6,144 nt of DNA from Candidatus Sulfotelmatobacter sp. (GTDB taxonomy: Bacteria; Acidobacteriota; Terriglobia; Terriglobales; Acidobacteriaceae): positions 1 to 6,144 of the forward strand of contig JASIKQ010000604.1 of the NCBI GenBank assembly GCA_030049565.1, written 5' to 3'. The position numbers and the translations under genes were made by a program. Under the pieces are notes generated by a model, which was not told where the DNA came from, did not search any database, and saw only the letters and a program-made list of their open reading frames with translations. Every line of letters starts with the position of its first letter. Position 1 is the stretch's first letter. Below are positions 5,917 to 6,144 of the stretch, piece after piece.

Positions 5917-5935
5917 GCAGCGCTGAAGGCGCTGC
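5917..5935. repeat. GCAGCGC hairpin repeat, second copy
   Basis: GCAGCGC (5917-5923) and GCGCTGC (5929-5935) form a perfect seven-base stem around TGAAG. The first 12 bases also occur at 4330-4341, and the following GCGCTGCGCCA also occurs at 4386-4396, so this is the compact form of the repeat seen in the other intergenic block. Confidence 0.6.
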
Positions 5936-5964
5936 GCCAACGGAAATCCTTAACCCCTCGACAG

Positions 5965-5994
5965 AAAAAAGGCAGCCCGAAGGCACGCCCTTTT
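5965..5994 (-). terminator. Intrinsic terminator, best on the minus strand, possibly bidirectional
   Basis: Read on the minus strand, AAAAGGGC (5994-5987) pairs with GCCTTTTT (from 5973), and above an internal loop GCC pairs with GGC across a TTCG tetraloop (5981-5978). The hairpin runs into six T residues (5970-5965). On the plus strand the same structure ends in four T residues (5991-5994), so weaker termination in that direction is possible. It would end a minus-strand transcript entering from the right edge. Confidence 0.65.
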
Positions 5995-6051
5995 GCCACT
6001 GAATTGTACCTGCACTGGCAGCGCTGATGGGGGTCAGCCGCTGCGTCGATC

Positions 6052-6109
6052 CCAGGGGCCCTGGCGCTTCCCCAGCTATGCCGCGGATTTCGCGCCGCCT
6101 ACGCCAGGG
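6052..6109. repeat. Inverted repeat near the right edge
   Basis: CCCTGGCG (6059-6066) is repeated inverted as CGCCAGGG (6102-6109), with looser similarity extending several bases outward. CCAGGG-G-CCCTGG (6052-6064) is itself palindromic. The spacing of 35 bases suits a small palindromic repeat; the window ends too soon to see more. Confidence 0.35.
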
Positions 6110-6144
6110 ACACTAGGGACCGCTACGATGGTTTTTGACGCTTC
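6076..6144 (-). CDS. Possible C-terminal tail of a minus-strand gene (partial)
   Basis: One minus-strand frame is open from the right edge for 22 codons to a TAG at 6078-6076. It ends ...GVGGAKSAA, a flexible Ala/Gly-rich tail of the kind seen at the ends of many bacterial proteins. The other two minus frames stop within about 30 bases of the edge. The stop is followed after roughly 80 bases by the minus-strand terminator at 5994-5965, which fits a gene end plus 3' untranslated region. The fragment is too short for a family assignment and 22 open codons are easily due to chance. The inverted repeat at 6102-6109 lies within it. Confidence 0.3.
   Translation of the reverse strand, partial: EASKTIVAVPSVPGVGGAKSAA

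Noticed and set aside
5730..6002. 90-codon plus-strand ORF across the right intergenic block
   Set aside because: It translates hairpin repeats and the terminator stem, is rich in Cys/Arg, has no recognisable domain, and its reading frame ignores all the palindromes that explain the DNA.

Overview
The window looks like chromosomal DNA of a soil-type Acidobacteriota, probably the Terriglobales / Koribacter-like group. This is an inference from the style of the proteins (a DUF1624 membrane protein, an MHS-like MFS carrier, a secreted beta-lactamase-fold hydrolase, a UPF0391 mini-membrane protein), from the tandem GGCTTCG heptamers, and from palindrome-rich intergenic repeats. No rRNA, tRNA, transposase, phage gene or CRISPR array was found, and nothing here forms an obvious new multi-gene system.

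Layout. 36-1166 (+) is an exported serine beta-lactamase-fold hydrolase. 1309-2640 (+) is a 12-helix MFS permease with no visible Shine-Dalgarno. Five degenerate heptamers (2648-2682) follow its stop codon. 2848-4116 (+) is a DUF1624/HGSNAT-like polytopic membrane protein. 4117-4759 is about 640 bases without a convincing gene. It holds a palindromic repeat block (about 4286-4424), a strong intrinsic terminator (4530-4560) far from any gene end, two related tandem hairpins (4591-4666) and a small leader hairpin (4695-4716). 4760-5152 (+) is a stand-alone response-regulator receiver domain. Facing it on the minus strand, 5337-5507 encodes a 56-residue two-helix UPF0391/DUF1328 protein with a good ribosome site and a plausible promoter. 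5508-6075 is again non-coding, with several perfect palindromes and an intrinsic terminator at 5965-5994 best read on the minus strand. An open minus-strand frame from the right edge to a stop at 6076 may be the tail of the gene that this terminator serves.

How the genes relate. The first three genes share a strand but are separated by 142 and about 207 bases, so they are probably separate transcription units rather than one operon. The receiver protein and the UPF0391 gene converge. A stress or envelope theme (membrane proteins, phosphorelay receiver) is possible but not demonstrated. The most informative part of the window is the structured non-coding DNA: an orphan terminator, and repeat families that easily give rise to false small ORFs.
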